A stretch of DNA of 64,000 bases from contig NC_013061.1 in NCBI RefSeq assembly GCF_000023825.1, forward strand, positions 2,790,001 to 2,854,000. Reading direction: 5' to 3'. The notes under the pieces were generated by a model. That model did not search any database. It saw nothing but the letters and a program-made list of their open reading frames with translations, and was not told where the DNA came from. Positions 37,678 to 47,260 of the stretch are shown here, one piece after another. Position numbers and translations under genes: made by a program. Position 1 is the first letter of the stretch. Every line of letters starts with the position of its first letter. The DNA is from Pedobacter heparinus DSM 2366 (GTDB taxonomy: Bacteria > Bacteroidota > Bacteroidia > Sphingobacteriales > Sphingobacteriaceae).

Positions 37678-38234
37678 ACAAGCGTTTTATACTGCATGTG
37701 CAGATAATTGCCACCCATAAATTCCTTTTCATTTACAGTTTGAAAGCCAAGGCTTGCGTACAACTTTTCAGCTTTAGGGTTTTCTTTGCTCACCAGTAAA
37801 CCCACAAGGGGCTTATTTATTGAAAGGGCATGTGCTATTAAAGCCCTGATCAACTCTTTACCAATCCCTTTCCCCTGTTTTCCCGGGGCCACACTTACAC
37901 AATCAATATAATATTCCCCCGCCTGCGTTTCATGTTCAATATGCTCCCTAAAACCATATTTATGGCTGATGTAAGCTAAAAAAGGAGCGCGAAGCAATTC
38001 CAGATCGGCGCCATCATAAGCACTGATTATTCCGGAAACCCCTGCTCCGTCTTCATACACCAATGTATTTTCGTAACTGTACTGATTGGCTGGCAGTGCA
38101 GCAAACCTTTCAAATAAAGGAACTGCTTCCTCAGGATCTTTACCGGCAACAAATTTTGCGGCCAGACTGTCCATGGCTAAGATAATTAGGCTGGCTATTG
38201 CAGCTGCATCATCAGGTTTTGCTTGTCTTATCAT
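37674..38234 (-). CDS. GNAT-family N-acetyltransferase
   Basis: A protein of about 186 residues from the ATG at 38234. The acetyl-CoA loop is SVAPGKQGKGIGKELIRAL (about residue 125) and the C-terminal fold closes with KLYASLGFQTV. The substrate is unknown. Convergent with the AraC gene, overlapping it by 4 bp. It sits 7 bp after the DUF2784 gene on the same strand, so the two are likely cotranscribed. Confidence 0.88.
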   Translation of the reverse strand: MIRQAKPDDAAAIASLIILAMDSLAAKFVAGKDPEEAVPLFERFAALPANQYSYENTLVYEDGAGVSGIISAYDGADLELLRAPFLAYISHKYGFREHIEHETQAGEYYIDCVSVAPGKQGKGIGKELIRALIAHALSINKPLVGLLVSKENPKAEKLYASLGFQTVNEKEFMGGNYLHMQYKTLV

Positions 38235-38241
38235 AAAACCG

Positions 38242-38616
38242 CTATTTGTCCTTTCCTTTTTTACGTACAAAATTAAAATAAACCGATAAAATTGCAGCAA
38301 TAGCAAAGCCTATTGAAGTCGCTGCATCAATAAAATCTGCTGAAATATCCTGACCGCTTAACTTGTCAGCATAATATTTAATAAATGAATTCGGCAAATT
38401 GTTTTCACCTAAATGCGTTTTAACCTGCCATTGCCAGTCAGTAACAGGACAATAGCCCAGCCCATACCATATGCCCAGCACCAGCCAGGATCCTGCAGTA
38501 AGCAGCACCAGCACAAAATGCATTTTCCTGGTCGGAGGCCATATCCAGCCCAACAGGTTAAATCCTATAATCACCAAATGGAAAATGGTAAAAAGAAAAT
38601 CATATAACTGGTACAT
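38242..38616 (-). CDS. DUF2784 small membrane protein
   Basis: A 124-residue protein with three to four hydrophobic segments. The pattern (short aromatic helix, KMHFVLVLLTAGSWLVLGIWYGLGYCPVTDWQW, a Ser/Tyr-rich loop, final helix) matches DUF2784 proteins of unknown function. Transcribed with the acetyltransferase gene. Confidence 0.72.
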   Translation of the reverse strand: MYQLYDFLFTIFHLVIIGFNLLGWIWPPTRKMHFVLVLLTAGSWLVLGIWYGLGYCPVTDWQWQVKTHLGENNLPNSFIKYYADKLSGQDISADFIDAATSIGFAIAAILSVYFNFVRKKGKDK

Positions 38617-38667
38617 CGGTTAAAGATAATCCGAAAATCATTCCCTCAAAATATTATCTTTATCCTT

Positions 38668-39813
38668 ATGAAGAAATTTCTGCCTGTCGCCCTGCTTTTC
38701 AGCTTTTCCAGTATAATGGCCCAGCAACGCCTGCTGGTTGACACCCATAACGATGTTTTCTCTTTTCAGCTGGTCACAAAAGCAGATCTGGGCAAACTGC
38801 AGCCTGTCGGAAATTTCGACCTCATAAGGGCAGCAAAAGGCGGATTAAATGCCCAGGTATTTTCCATCTGGTGTGGTGAAGACTATGGCAAAGGAAAGGG
38901 TTTTGCACATGCAAACAGGGAAATCGATTCACTTTATGCCTTAATTGCCCGTTATCCGGATAAGATGGCACTGGTAAAAAGCCCGCAAGAATTGAAAAAA
39001 GTGCATCAGCAAGGGCGATTTGCGGCAATGATTGGTGTTGAAGGCGGACACATGATCGAAGACAGGATGGATTATCTGGACAGCCTGATCAAAAGGGGGC
39101 TGGTCTATTTAACACTCACCTGGAACAACAGCACCTCCTGGGCCAGCTCGGCCAGAGATGAAACTACAGGAAAAGGTATGCGGCAGGCGGGTTTAAATGA
39201 GCTGGGTAAACAGATCGTAAAAACGCTGAACAAGAATGGCGTGCTGGTAGATGTTTCACACGCAGGTGAAAAAACATTTTATGATGTGCTGGCTACCAGC
39301 ACCAAACCCGTTATTGCTTCGCACAGCAATGCGTATGCATTGACACCCCACCGGCGTAACCTCAAAGATGAACAGTTAAAGGCACTGGCAAAAAACGGCG
39401 GGGTGGTATTTGTTAACTTCTATAGTGGTTTCCTTGATAGCAGTTATGACCATCGTGTGCAGGATTTTCTTCAGCTGCATGAAAAAGAGCTGGATTCCCT
39501 GAACAACATTTACACAAAGGATTTTGCGCCAACCATGTTAAACGTAATGTATAAAAAAGAAGCTGATCAGATCCGTCCGCCATTAAGCGCACTGGTCAAA
39601 CACATCGATTATATGGTAAAACTAATTGGTGTCGACCATGTTGGTATCGGCTCAGATTTCGATGGCTCTGAATCATTTCCGGCAGGAATGGATTCTGTTG
39701 CCGATTATCCAAAACTGGAAACCGCGCTTAAAAACATAGGTTACAAAAAGGAATGGATAGATAAGATCTTCGGAGGGAACTTTGTCAGGGTCTGGGAAGC
39801 CAGTAAAAAATAA
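38668..39813 (+). CDS. Membrane dipeptidase (M19, renal dipeptidase-like)
   Basis: A 381-residue exported zinc metallopeptidase. The signal peptide ends near residue 18 (IMAQQ). Metal-site motifs are visible in order: VDTHNDVF, GVEGGHM with its Glu, ASHSNAYALTPHRRNL and GIGSDFDG. Family members hydrolyse dipeptides, including those with a C-terminal D-residue. It probably recycles periplasmic dipeptides. Confidence 0.92.
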   Translation: MKKFLPVALLFSFSSIMAQQRLLVDTHNDVFSFQLVTKADLGKLQPVGNFDLIRAAKGGLNAQVFSIWCGEDYGKGKGFAHANREIDSLYALIARYPDKMALVKSPQELKKVHQQGRFAAMIGVEGGHMIEDRMDYLDSLIKRGLVYLTLTWNNSTSWASSARDETTGKGMRQAGLNELGKQIVKTLNKNGVLVDVSHAGEKTFYDVLATSTKPVIASHSNAYALTPHRRNLKDEQLKALAKNGGVVFVNFYSGFLDSSYDHRVQDFLQLHEKELDSLNNIYTKDFAPTMLNVMYKKEADQIRPPLSALVKHIDYMVKLIGVDHVGIGSDFDGSESFPAGMDSVADYPKLETALKNIGYKKEWIDKIFGGNFVRVWEASKK

Positions 39814-39853
39814 TATTTTTCACTGGCCGGCATCCAGGTAAAGGTCATTACAG

Positions 39854-40150
39854 TTAATTTGCGTCGTAAATGGTTACCTTCTCAAAAAGCACCCGGAACT
39901 GGTCTAAGAATGCTTTATGGATTTCATGTACCTGGTAAACATCATGCGCAGCCAGGTCTTCAAAAAACAGGATCAGCGAAAATGTATAACTGGTATCTAC
40001 AACAGCACGTTCAATTGGTGCAGGTGTCCCAATGTGGAAGGTTTTAACAACTTCGATATTTTCCAGTGATTCCAGGCCTTTGCGGAAAGCATTTTTTTGA
40101 TCTTCTGTGGTGTCGGCCTTTAGCCAGAACAAAACGTGATGAGCTATCAT
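39854..40150 (-). CDS. Dabb (stress-responsive alpha/beta barrel) protein
   Basis: A protein of about 98 residues from the ATG at 40150, where the family N-terminus (IAHHVLFWLK) begins; an upstream start at 40183 adds 11 unlikely residues. It is an alpha/beta ferredoxin-like domain with YTFSLILFFEDLAAHDVYQVHEIHKAF and a C-terminal strand (KVTIYDAN). Dabb dimers act in various small-molecule reactions; the function here is unknown. Confidence 0.85.
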   Translation of the reverse strand: MIAHHVLFWLKADTTEDQKNAFRKGLESLENIEVVKTFHIGTPAPIERAVVDTSYTFSLILFFEDLAAHDVYQVHEIHKAFLDQFRVLFEKVTIYDAN

Positions 40151-40270
40151 TTTTCTTATTTTTGGCGAATATAGGAAATCCACAGCAATTCAATAAAATA
40201 CCCGCTTAGATTAGGAACAATATTTGTAAAAGATTTTATAACTTATTCAGAGCTAAAAACACAACATATA

Positions 40271-41008
40271 GTGGCCAACAAAAACCTATACCTGCTAATT
40301 GTTACCAGCCTGCTCAGCCTATCGGGATGTAGCCTGTTAAAAAGAGAACGGGTGACCAGGCACAATGGCATTGCACGATCCGACTTTGATCTGCCTGTAT
40401 TTGCTTATCCGGCGGCCGACAGCAATAAAACCGGAACTTTAATTGTTATGTTATCCGGAGATGGCGGCTGGCTCGATTTCGAAGATAGCCTCTCCGTTCA
40501 ATTTTCCAAGGCAGGCTTTAATACTGTAGGATTCAACTGCCGCGATTATTTCTGGGAAAGAAAAACACCCCGGCAAACCGCTGAGGACCTATCCATGCTC
40601 CTTCATGTCTACATACAACAATATAATTCCACAAAAATTGTACTTTGTGGTTATTCATTCGGTGCAGATGTAGTCCCTTTCATATACAACCGGCTTCGCC
40701 CGCACCTTAAATCCAGAATAACGGCACTGGGCATGTTGTCGCCCTTTGCAACCACAGATTTTAAGGTCCATACCTCCGATCTGCTCAATATTGCCAAAGA
40801 CAATAGAAAATATAAAGTAAAAGCTGAAATAGACCGCATCAGAATTCCTGTTTTTTGTTTTTATGGAAAAGATGAAGAACCAAAAGCACAGGAAAACATC
40901 CTGAAACCCGGTTTTTACCTTAAACTGCTGGCGGGCGACCATCGCTATGAAGAATCGACATACCAGGAGATCGTAAACACCCTCACCAATACAATAAATC
41001 AAAAATGA
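40271..41008 (+). CDS. VirJ/AcvB-family hydrolase (first copy)
   Basis: A 245-residue alpha/beta hydrolase, probably a lipoprotein (lipobox near residue 20, SLSGC). Family landmarks are LIVMLSGDGGW, FNTVGFNCRDYFWERKTP and the nucleophile elbow GYSFGADVVP. Known relative AcvB of Agrobacterium hydrolyses lysyl-phosphatidylglycerol in the periplasm. The start is a GTG at 40271. It overlaps the second copy by 4 bp (ATGA) and converges with mprF. Substrate is inferred from the mprF neighbour. Confidence 0.85.
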   Translation: MANKNLYLLIVTSLLSLSGCSLLKRERVTRHNGIARSDFDLPVFAYPAADSNKTGTLIVMLSGDGGWLDFEDSLSVQFSKAGFNTVGFNCRDYFWERKTPRQTAEDLSMLLHVYIQQYNSTKIVLCGYSFGADVVPFIYNRLRPHLKSRITALGMLSPFATTDFKVHTSDLLNIAKDNRKYKVKAEIDRIRIPVFCFYGKDEEPKAQENILKPGFYLKLLAGDHRYEESTYQEIVNTLTNTINQK

Positions 41009-41682
41009 AATTCAAAATCCTGCTCTTTTTATTGATATTGACTTACCAGGACTATACGCAAGCCCAAACTGCTTATCCTACACACCCGCTGTTTAAAAGT
41101 TCCCATAAACCGCTTGTCCTGTTCTTAACAGGTGATGGTGGATGGAATACATTTTCTATGCAGGTAGCCGATGAACTGGGTAAAAACGGATATCCTGTAA
41201 TCTCCCTCGATACCCGGAAATATTTCTGGGAACAAAAAACCCCGGCCGGCTTTGCGGCCGACGTCAATACAATTGTCAGCAAATACCTTAACCAATGGAA
41301 TAAGGACGAGTTCTGTGTGGTAGGCTATTCTTTTGGTGCAGAGGTTGGCGCCTTTTTACCCACACACCTGCCCGCTGCAACACTCGAAAAATTTAAATCC
41401 CTTGTCCTGCTTTCCCCAGGCTATTCCAACAGCTTTGAAGTCCGCTTCATCAATATGATCGCCACTAAAAACACCAATAAGGACAAATATAAGGTATACC
41501 CCGAACTGCTGAAATCTAAAATCCCGGTATGGTGCATCTTTGGGGAGGAAGAAAAGACCGACATCAGCCAGGAATTAAAAGAGACAAACAAAATCCGGAA
41601 AATCACGATCCCCGGTTCGCATCATTACAATGACGATGTACAGCTTGTGGTAAGCGGGGCAATAAAAGGACTGGTCAATTAA
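41005..41682 (+). CDS. VirJ/AcvB-family hydrolase (second copy)
   Basis: A 225-residue paralogue of the preceding protein, with a cleavable signal peptide (TYQDYTQAQ) rather than a lipobox. It keeps FLTGDGGW, ISLDTRKYFWEQKTP and GYSFGAEVG (nucleophile Ser). Hence the two copies differ in localisation: lipid-anchored versus soluble. Translational coupling to the first copy is likely. Its end overlaps mprF (minus strand) by 4 bp. Confidence 0.85.
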   Translation: MKFKILLFLLILTYQDYTQAQTAYPTHPLFKSSHKPLVLFLTGDGGWNTFSMQVADELGKNGYPVISLDTRKYFWEQKTPAGFAADVNTIVSKYLNQWNKDEFCVVGYSFGAEVGAFLPTHLPAATLEKFKSLVLLSPGYSNSFEVRFINMIATKNTNKDKYKVYPELLKSKIPVWCIFGEEEKTDISQELKETNKIRKITIPGSHHYNDDVQLVVSGAIKGLVN

Positions 41683-44267
41683 CTGCCTTCAGAAACACGT
41701 CTCAGGGCCGATGGCACCTGCAACAAATGGTAATTATGACTGTAAATCAAATATTTCTTTTCCCAGTTGGGATAAAACTTCTCCTTGTATTTTCTTAAAC
41801 CCTTAAACTGCCCGAATACTTTAAAATTCTCGTAGGCATACTTAATTGTTTTCTGGGTAATGTTTACCTCTTCCATTCCCGATAAAGGTGCCAGTCCCAT
41901 ATTGACACTGGTATAACCCTGCTCTTTTAAATAAATAAAAGTTTTGGCCAGCAGCATATCCAGCACGCCGTTGGGTGCATCGCTGACCTTCCTGATCAGA
42001 TCGTAGGTAGCCTCACCCGGCGCATAATCCGGTACCAGGTTCAAAAATGCATAAACCTTCTCTTCTTCATCCTCTACGGTAATGATCGTCTGCGTTTTTA
42101 AAATACTGGTATCAAAAACACCCTGGGTAAAAGCAACTTCCTTTTGGTGCAGCTCCGCCAGCCAGTTGTCCGATACCTTTTCAAGCTTTTGCAACAGGCC
42201 CTCCTTAATCGGTTCCTGGTAAACTTTTAAACAATAGCCTTCGGCAGTAAGCCTGCTGATGGCACTCCTGGTGGTTTTCATCTTGCCACCATCAAGTGTA
42301 AAACCAGTCAAGTCCAGAACAGCTTCTTCTCCTATAGGGATAAATTTATATCCTGCAGCAGTATACAGCTGTAAAGATTTTTCAGGCACGCGGTAATAGG
42401 CACTTATAAAACCATTCTGGGCACAGAAATCTTCAAACAGCCCGATCATTTCCTGTTGCGCCGTCTCAGTACCTGCAACGGGATCTTCCAGCACAATGGC
42501 AAAATGCCGTGTCACCTTAAAGCTGATAAAAGCCGTTTTGTCGGGCTTAAAGAATAAAAATTTATCGGGGTATACTTTAAAATAATCCAGTGCAGAAGAA
42601 CCGTATTGCTGCAGCAACTGCCTCGCCAGGTCAAAATCCTGCTCAGAATTATAGGGCTTGGAAAAATAAGGCCTCAGTAAACTGAAAACTACAAAAAGGA
42701 TCACTGCAGCCCCCGAGATATAGATGGAATCCTGAAAGCGCTCACCAAACCTGGTCAAAGGTGTCATTCCATGATAATCGATCAGAAAAAACAACTTTAA
42801 AACTGCTTTCAGCGCCTGCATAAAATGAAAGTCAATCCCAAAATGTCTTTTGTCTATGAAATAAAAGCCCAGTACCCCATAAGCAAGCAGGGCAAGTACT
42901 GCGTACAGCAACACCAGGTAATTGATGGAAACCAGTTTGGCATTGGGCTTAAGCTTATAGGAGCTTCTGGTATACCATAAAGCCGAAGCAGCAATAAAGG
43001 CCAGTAAGGCTTCCTCGTAATCCGCTGCCTTAAACAGGTGCCCGATAACTGAAAAAACAGTCAGAAACAAAGCCGTATACCAGGCTCGTCTGGAACCCTG
43101 TAACAAAAATATGCTGATGATAACCAGTATCAAGCCAAAAACCAGCACCAGTGAATTACTGGTAATGATCAGATCTTCTGGCAGCAGGTCTTTTACCATC
43201 CTTAAACGGGTAGGTATAGCTGGTGTAATTGCCGAAATGATGTTTACAATGCCCAGCACCAGGATAATGCATGCCGGTAGTATCCGCAGGATGAGGTTAT
43301 CCTTTTTGGTGATAAAACTTATAATGCCCGCCAGCAGCGGAATCCAGAATTCAAAAAACCTGAACAGCAGGGTAATGGTTGCAGCAGCAAGCACCGGAAA
43401 GCCAAACTGCTGTAAAACAAAGGTCAGCGACAATTCTATTGCTCCCAGTCCCCTTAAAAAAGGCGATGCGATCAGCAGGATTACCATCACGATATAACCT
43501 ATAATGGCTGCCGGCCAGCTGGCATCAAAGCCAAGGGCCAGCATAGAAATGTACAGGTGTACAATACCAATCACCTCTATGCCAACAGAGATCAGTAAAG
43601 TTATCCAGAATTGTTTTCTGTTGATCTTTTCATTGATCATGTCATCCAGAACGGTAGACAGCGAGGGCCGCATCCTGGAAAGCCAGCGATAGGCACGGCC
43701 TTTTACAGAAATAGAATAAACAAGTAAAATAAAACCTGCCGTAAGCAACAACAGAAAAACAAAGCCCAGCAATTCGGCATTCCCTAACCTGGTAAACAAC
43801 AGGGCGATGGCCAAAACCGGGACCGCTACTATAACTACCGAAAGGATACTGCAAAAACCAAATAAAGTAGAGGCCAGATGAATCTGTGATTTGCCTACCC
43901 CCTTCTCCTCTATCTCTTTCGTAAAAAACACCAGTGATGAAAAACCACCCGCCGGTAAAAAAACACTCACCAGGTTTCTTTTAAGAAACAATTTAATGGC
44001 CAGCGCCAGCGAAATCGATTTGTTTAAAGCTTTAAAACTGTACACATACATCAGTCCCTGAGCAAGGATATAAACTACAGTCAGCACCAATCCCAAAACA
44101 ATGTAGACAGGTTGGCTGCGTTCCAGCTCCGCCTTGATCTTTACCACCTCAATGTGTTCCTGCCGGATAAAAAAGATCGCCATAGCAATCATAAAAATTG
44201 CCAGAAACAACTGCCAAAAAAACTTGTTGTAAACCAATCTCGAGAGGTATAACCTGGCTTTGTTCAT
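41679..44267 (-). CDS. mprF: MprF, lysylphosphatidylglycerol synthase/flippase
   Basis: An 862-residue inner-membrane protein of normal length for MprF. About 14 helices in the N-terminal part form the flippase (LPAGGFSSLVFF and LRGLGAIELSLTFVLQQFGFP are typical). The cytosolic C-terminal synthase domain (about 540-862, GNAT-like) transfers lysine from Lys-tRNA to phosphatidylglycerol. Its landmarks include AISFKVTRHFAIVLEDPVAGTE and YDLIRKVSDAPNGVLDMLL. Lysyl-PG makes the membrane less negative and gives resistance to cationic peptides. The aminoacyl group (Lys or Ala) is not decided by sequence. Confidence 0.93.
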   Translation of the reverse strand: MNKARLYLSRLVYNKFFWQLFLAIFMIAMAIFFIRQEHIEVVKIKAELERSQPVYIVLGLVLTVVYILAQGLMYVYSFKALNKSISLALAIKLFLKRNLVSVFLPAGGFSSLVFFTKEIEEKGVGKSQIHLASTLFGFCSILSVVIVAVPVLAIALLFTRLGNAELLGFVFLLLLTAGFILLVYSISVKGRAYRWLSRMRPSLSTVLDDMINEKINRKQFWITLLISVGIEVIGIVHLYISMLALGFDASWPAAIIGYIVMVILLIASPFLRGLGAIELSLTFVLQQFGFPVLAAATITLLFRFFEFWIPLLAGIISFITKKDNLILRILPACIILVLGIVNIISAITPAIPTRLRMVKDLLPEDLIITSNSLVLVFGLILVIISIFLLQGSRRAWYTALFLTVFSVIGHLFKAADYEEALLAFIAASALWYTRSSYKLKPNAKLVSINYLVLLYAVLALLAYGVLGFYFIDKRHFGIDFHFMQALKAVLKLFFLIDYHGMTPLTRFGERFQDSIYISGAAVILFVVFSLLRPYFSKPYNSEQDFDLARQLLQQYGSSALDYFKVYPDKFLFFKPDKTAFISFKVTRHFAIVLEDPVAGTETAQQEMIGLFEDFCAQNGFISAYYRVPEKSLQLYTAAGYKFIPIGEEAVLDLTGFTLDGGKMKTTRSAISRLTAEGYCLKVYQEPIKEGLLQKLEKVSDNWLAELHQKEVAFTQGVFDTSILKTQTIITVEDEEEKVYAFLNLVPDYAPGEATYDLIRKVSDAPNGVLDMLLAKTFIYLKEQGYTSVNMGLAPLSGMEEVNITQKTIKYAYENFKVFGQFKGLRKYKEKFYPNWEKKYLIYSHNYHLLQVPSALRRVSEGS

Positions 44268-44372
44268 ATTGCAATTCTAAAAAAAGATTATGAATAGCAT
44301 GTCTTTTTTTTAGCTTTTTATTTTGCCTGCTTTAAAGCTTCAATACTAAAACGGTTAAAAGCCAAAATAGTT

Positions 44373-45140
44373 TTAATTAACCACAGCCCGGCCCTCCAGC
44401 CAGGCCTTAAAACTACTTACCCTTTCCCTGCTGATGATCGCTTCCATATCGGTGGCCGGAAACAACTGTATCACAAACCTGCTGTTGTAATAAGTGGTGA
44501 TCTTTCTTATGGCATCTATATGAACAATAAGCTTTCGGTTAATCCTGAAAAACAACCGCTGGTCTAGCAGCTTCTCCATCTGTTCCAGCGAATAATCCAA
44601 AGGTATCTCCTGCCCAGTCATGTTTATTGCCCGGGTAAGGCCATCCAAAAAATATATATAGGCAATATCCCTTGCTTTCACATATACCAGCTGGTTGTTT
44701 ATCTTGCCAATAAACCGGGTGTGTTCTCTTTTAAAGAACTCCTCGGCAATCTGTGAAATGTTCAGGGCCGGATTCGCCGGTACCTTAAAATACTCATATT
44801 TTTCAATGGCCCGCTGTAAATCCTTTACATCAATCGGCTTCATTAAATAATCTACGCTGTAAACTTTAAAAGCCTGCAGGGCAAAACTATCATAAGCAGT
44901 GGTAAAAATAATCGGGGTATGGATCTCCTTTTGCTTAAACAGTTCAAAACAGTTTCCGTCTGAAAGCTGGATATCCATAAAAATCAGTTCAGCAAGGTCT
45001 TCATGCACATTAAGCCATTTTAATCCTTCTTCTACCGACTCAATAACCGCCAGCACTTCAACAGTTTCAAGGCATTTTTGCAGCAGCTGGATCAGCCTTT
45101 CTGCATTGTGTTTTTCATCCTCAAATATGATGATCTTCAT
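44373..45140 (-). CDS. LytTR-family response regulator
   Basis: A 255-residue regulator. The receiver domain has phospho-acceptor Asp56 (FMDIQLS) and Lys101 (MKPID). The LytTR DNA-binding domain occupies about residues 145-250, with LVYVKARDIAYIYFLDG and FFRINRKLIVHIDAI. The N-terminus overlaps the 3' end of the kinase gene by 20 bp. It is the last gene of a five-gene operon that includes two SDR enzymes. Confidence 0.93.
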   Translation of the reverse strand: MKIIIFEDEKHNAERLIQLLQKCLETVEVLAVIESVEEGLKWLNVHEDLAELIFMDIQLSDGNCFELFKQKEIHTPIIFTTAYDSFALQAFKVYSVDYLMKPIDVKDLQRAIEKYEYFKVPANPALNISQIAEEFFKREHTRFIGKINNQLVYVKARDIAYIYFLDGLTRAINMTGQEIPLDYSLEQMEKLLDQRLFFRINRKLIVHIDAIRKITTYYNSRFVIQLFPATDMEAIISRERVSSFKAWLEGRAVVN

Positions 45141-46248
45141 AATTATTAATTATAGGGACTTTTACAATAAATTCATCTTCGGTTTCGGTAATTTCTATCC
45201 TTTTATCACTCGTCAGTTCATACCTTTTGCTGATGTTGTCCAGCCCAACACCTATCGAATGCTGAAGCCCTGTACGCTTTCTCAGGTCGTTCGAAACAAT
45301 TAATGAATCTCCAACATCTTTTATATTGATATGCAAGGGGTCATTTGCCGAAAAACGGTTATGCTTTACCGCATTCTCCACCAGCATCTGCAGCGTAGCC
45401 GGTGGCACCATGCCCCTGTTCCTCACCTCCTCGTCTATGTCAATATTAAAAACAATGCTGCTCTGGTGCCTTATCCTGATCAGAAAGGAATAGGATGCTA
45501 AAAACTCAAGCTCCGTACGGATAGATACCAGGTTCTCAAATTTTTTGTCCAGAATGTACCTGTAGCTCTTCGCCAGTTGTGTAATGTATTCGGCCGACAG
45601 GTCGGCACTCTTATACACCAGGTTGGTCAGTACACTTAAGGAATTAAAAAAGAAATGTGGATCAATCTGGCTCTTCAGCACATCATACTTCGCCTGTATG
45701 TTCTCCCGCATCAGCCGCTCCGCATTCAGCTGGCTTTCTTTCCAGTTTTTGTAATAGAAAACGATGCCGCTATAAGCCAGGATCAGCAGGTAAAACATAA
45801 ATGAACCAAAATAAAGGTCATAGCTCAAACTCGAAAAACTATTCCAGGCCTCGTATTTATGGTAAAGAAAAATATCAAATACCGAATAACAAAAGCCAAA
45901 CAAAAAGCTGGATAACAAACCATAAACGATAAGGCTAAAACACAAAAACAGTAGCTTATAGGAAAGGTTATGGTTAAAAACATGTTGTTCCACATACTTA
46001 GAGACCCTCACTGCCCCTTCCCATGCCACCAGGCCCACCAGCACAAACATTAAACTGAAAGCCTGTGCCCTGAAAAGAAATGGGTTAAAATTTTTAGGAA
46101 ACGTAAGGTCAAAAGATTTAAAGATGATACTGAATATAAACAGGACAACCGCCCTGATCCCATATTTAAATATTTTACTTTGAAAAACCGCTTCCACTTG
46201 CGTTGCATTCATTTTTAATAACATTATGATAAGCGAACCAATTAGCAT
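45121..46248 (-). CDS. LytS/His_kinase-type sensor histidine kinase
   Basis: A 375-residue membrane kinase. About four helices precede the His_kinase domain. The phosphorylated His198 is in QIDPHFFFNSL (family usually PHFLFNSL). The C-terminal ATPase part has the N-box VENAVKHNRF and a degenerate G-box (GVGLDNISKRYEL). Start ATG at 46248; ATGs at 46224 and 46212 are possible. It lies 10 bp after the epimerase gene. The ligand is unknown. Confidence 0.92.
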   Translation of the reverse strand: MLIGSLIIMLLKMNATQVEAVFQSKIFKYGIRAVVLFIFSIIFKSFDLTFPKNFNPFLFRAQAFSLMFVLVGLVAWEGAVRVSKYVEQHVFNHNLSYKLLFLCFSLIVYGLLSSFLFGFCYSVFDIFLYHKYEAWNSFSSLSYDLYFGSFMFYLLILAYSGIVFYYKNWKESQLNAERLMRENIQAKYDVLKSQIDPHFFFNSLSVLTNLVYKSADLSAEYITQLAKSYRYILDKKFENLVSIRTELEFLASYSFLIRIRHQSSIVFNIDIDEEVRNRGMVPPATLQMLVENAVKHNRFSANDPLHINIKDVGDSLIVSNDLRKRTGLQHSIGVGLDNISKRYELTSDKRIEITETEDEFIVKVPIINNYEDHHI

Positions 46249-46258
46249 CCCACAAAAT

Positions 46259-47260
46259 CTAACAATAATTATTGTCCCTGAACCAGTTCAGCGCATTGCC
46301 TATCGCCTTTTCTATAGGTGTATAGCGCAGTCCCAGTTCCCGTTCAGACTTTTTGCCGGAATAGTAATTGTACAGGCAAAGCATATAGGCCGATGAATAA
46401 TTCAGTTTAACTGATGTCTTGCTCAATACACCAAGCAATGTACCCATTATTCCCGTCATTTTTAAAACAAAGCCGGGAATGCAGATTAAGGTGGGCTGCT
46501 GACCAGAAACTTTGTTCAGCAATTTAAAAAATGTCCTGTAGCTTAAATTTTCGCCTGCCAGCAAATAACAATCGCCATTTTTCCCCAGCTTAAGCGCATT
46601 TACAATACCCGTGCAAACGTCATTGATGTGCACAAAATTCTTTCCGCCCGGCGGATAAAAAACAAAACGCTTGTTCATACCGTGCAGGATGAGTTGTCCC
46701 GAACTTGGTTTTGCATCGCATTGTCCGATCATAAAGGTGGGATTCAGAATTACAGCTGGCAAAGCTTTGCCCGCAACCTGTTCCAGAACATACTGCTGCG
46801 CAATGTATTTGCTGCTGATATAACCCGAGCTCAAATGCGAGAGCCGGAAAGAACTCAGCTCATTTGCAGGCCTGTCTTTATCGCCATGGCCAATGGTATT
46901 GGCTGTGCTGATGTAGATCAGCTTTTTGACCCTGTACTCTAAACAGGCATTTACCACATGAACAGTCCCCTTTACATTCACCTGTTCATAAGTTTTAAAA
47001 TTTACCCCCCATTGCGCGGTTACCGAGGCAGTATGGACCACATAGTCGCATCCCTTAACTGCATGAAAAACCTCATCTTCATTACTGATATCTCCGTAAT
47101 ATACCTCACAGGGAATATCTGCCACAATGGCCATATCGGCCGAGGGCCGCATCATCAGTTTCACTTCGTAGCCCTGCCGGAACAGCTCCCTTGCCGCATT
47201 AGAACCCAAAAACCCATTCCCCCCGGTAATCAGTACCTTATTTGTCCTTTGTAAACTCAT
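46259..47260 (-). CDS. NAD-dependent epimerase / 3-beta-HSD-type reductase
   Basis: A 333-residue extended SDR. The cofactor motif is ITGGNGFLGSN and the catalytic Tyr-x-x-x-Lys lies in SGYISSKYIAQQ. The C-terminal substrate domain resembles dihydroflavonol-4-reductase and 3-beta-hydroxysteroid dehydrogenase relatives. Coupled by 4-bp overlap to the SDR gene upstream. Substrate unknown. Confidence 0.88.
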   Translation of the reverse strand: MSLQRTNKVLITGGNGFLGSNAARELFRQGYEVKLMMRPSADMAIVADIPCEVYYGDISNEDEVFHAVKGCDYVVHTASVTAQWGVNFKTYEQVNVKGTVHVVNACLEYRVKKLIYISTANTIGHGDKDRPANELSSFRLSHLSSGYISSKYIAQQYVLEQVAGKALPAVILNPTFMIGQCDAKPSSGQLILHGMNKRFVFYPPGGKNFVHINDVCTGIVNALKLGKNGDCYLLAGENLSYRTFFKLLNKVSGQQPTLICIPGFVLKMTGIMGTLLGVLSKTSVKLNYSSAYMLCLYNYYSGKKSERELGLRYTPIEKAIGNALNWFRDNNYC

